A stretch of 64,000 nt of DNA from Paragordius varius (taxonomy: Eukaryota; Nematomorpha): assembly GCA_964247055.1 (NCBI GenBank), contig OZ176059.1, positions 3,286,001-3,350,000 on the forward strand. The letters run 5' to 3'. A program made the translations under genes and the position numbers. Below, one piece after another: positions 63,068-64,000 of this stretch; the first letter of the stretch is position 1, and every line of letters begins with the position of its first letter. The notes below the pieces were generated by a model that saw nothing but the letters and a program-made list of their open reading frames with translations, made no database searches and was not told where the DNA came from.

Positions 63068-64000
63068 TCTGCCCCCTCAAATTTATTTATTTGTCTGCGA
63101 TTTGTCATTTGAACTTTATTTAATCGTCTGCTGCGTATTCCTTCTAAATATCGTCTGCGTATTCTTTCTAATAATATCGTCTGCTTTTTTATTTGAATTT
63201 AATATCGTCTGCCTTTCAGATTCATCTAAACGTCTGCTTTAGGATAGTAAATTATTTGATATTTATTTAATCGTCTGCTGCGTATTCTTTCTAATAATAT
63301 CGTCTGCGCTTTAAAATTTTTAATTCGTCGTCTGCCCTTTCAACATCATTTATTTAAATGATAATTTGAAATTGAATATCGTCTGCTTTGTCATTAAAAT
63401 CTAATCTTCTGCCTTTATGATATAAAATTATGTCGTCTGCGCCTTGTCATTTCTATTTATTATCGTCTGTCTTTCAGAATGATTTAATCGTCTGCTTTAG
63501 GATTTTATTTTTAATGTCGTCTGCCGTATGATACAAATATTTGACTGCCATTTTTCATTTAATCGTCTGCTTTAGGATTTTAAATTATTGTCGTCTGCTT
63601 GATATAAAATTATCATAGTCTGCATTTTCATTTGGGGTTAATCGTTTGCTTTTGGATTTTTAATTATTATCGTCTGCGGTTTGTCATTTAAATTTATTAT
63701 TGTTTGCCTTTTTGATGTCATTTAATGGTCTGCTTTAGGATTTTATTTTTAATGTCGTCTGCCGTATGATACAAATATTTGACTGCCATTTTTCATTTAA
63801 TCGTCTGCTTTAGGATTTTAAATTATTATAGTCTGCATTTTCATTTGGTTTTAATCGTCTTTTAGATTTTTAATTATTATCGTCTGCGGTTTGTCATTTA
63901 AATTTATTATTGTTTGCCTTTTGATGTCTTTTAATAGTCTGCTTTAAGATTTTAAATTTATTGTCATCTGCCTTTATGATATAAAATTAATATCGTCTGC
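63068..64000 (-). repeat. Irregular array of about 30 TCGTCTGC motifs (inverse of GCAGACGA), open at right edge
   Basis: ATCGTCTGC or a one-base variant recurs every 20-45 bases, from about 63123 to the last base of the window. Spacers such as TTTAGGATTTTAAATTATT and GGTTTGTCATTTAAATT are far less conserved than the motif. A block of about 241 bases is duplicated (GTCGTCTGCCGTATGATAC at 63514 and 63755). The motif is the reverse complement of the one in the array at 51.5-53.9 kb, though the spacers differ. The array continues beyond the window. Confidence 0.9.

Noticed and set aside
63068-64000. CRISPR-like appearance of short motifs with variable spacers
   Set aside because: Eukaryotic context, an eight-to-nine base motif only, irregular spacing and partly duplicated spacers; this is a degenerate tandem repeat.

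Overview
This is an extremely AT-rich eukaryotic window, almost certainly from an animal. About 90% of it is tandem repeat. The only gene I can name with confidence is the translation initiation factor eIF1 (SUI1). Its three exons (minus strand, 46323 down to 38363) join through good splice signals into a 110-residue protein of animal type. The lineage cannot be fixed from the sequence; an invertebrate, possibly an arthropod, is a guess.

Layout. 1-1140: about six copies of a degenerate repeat. 1574-1613: a candidate first coding exon on the plus strand. 2040-34360: a satellite of about 52 bp per unit, roughly 600 units, flanked on both sides by an older composite repeat. 34360-36600: AT-rich repeats with no gene. 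36650-36766: a short terminal-inverted-repeat element. 36800-46380: eIF1, its introns and its 3' flank. Both introns and the flank are arrays whose units carry broken-off pieces of the neighbouring exon together with its splice site. 43696-44274: a piggyBac-type non-autonomous transposon with TTAA target duplications, inserted into one of those exon pieces. 46380-49830: four AT-rich tandem families. 49830-51520: an inverted copy of eIF1 intron 2, exon 3 and 3' flank on the plus strand. 51520-53950: an array built on the motif GCAGACGAT. 54170-59900: a composite array of a conserved block of about 140 bp plus variable (TTA)n. 60140-61900: two more AT-rich tandem families. 61980-62558: a secreted repeat-protein gene model, probably continuing after an intron. 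63068-64000: irregular repeats of TCGTCTGC, the reverse complement of the 51.5 kb motif, running off the window.

The most notable biology is the eIF1 locus. A near-invariant housekeeping gene keeps an intact reading frame while tandem duplication at its exon-intron borders has filled the introns and 3' flank with partial exons. A second full-length exon 3 lies inverted 13 kb away and differs from the first only at synonymous positions. This suggests that both copies are constrained, or that gene conversion or inversion exchanges them. The eIF1 start codon sits in a weak context (C at -3), as expected for a factor known to autoregulate through start-codon stringency.
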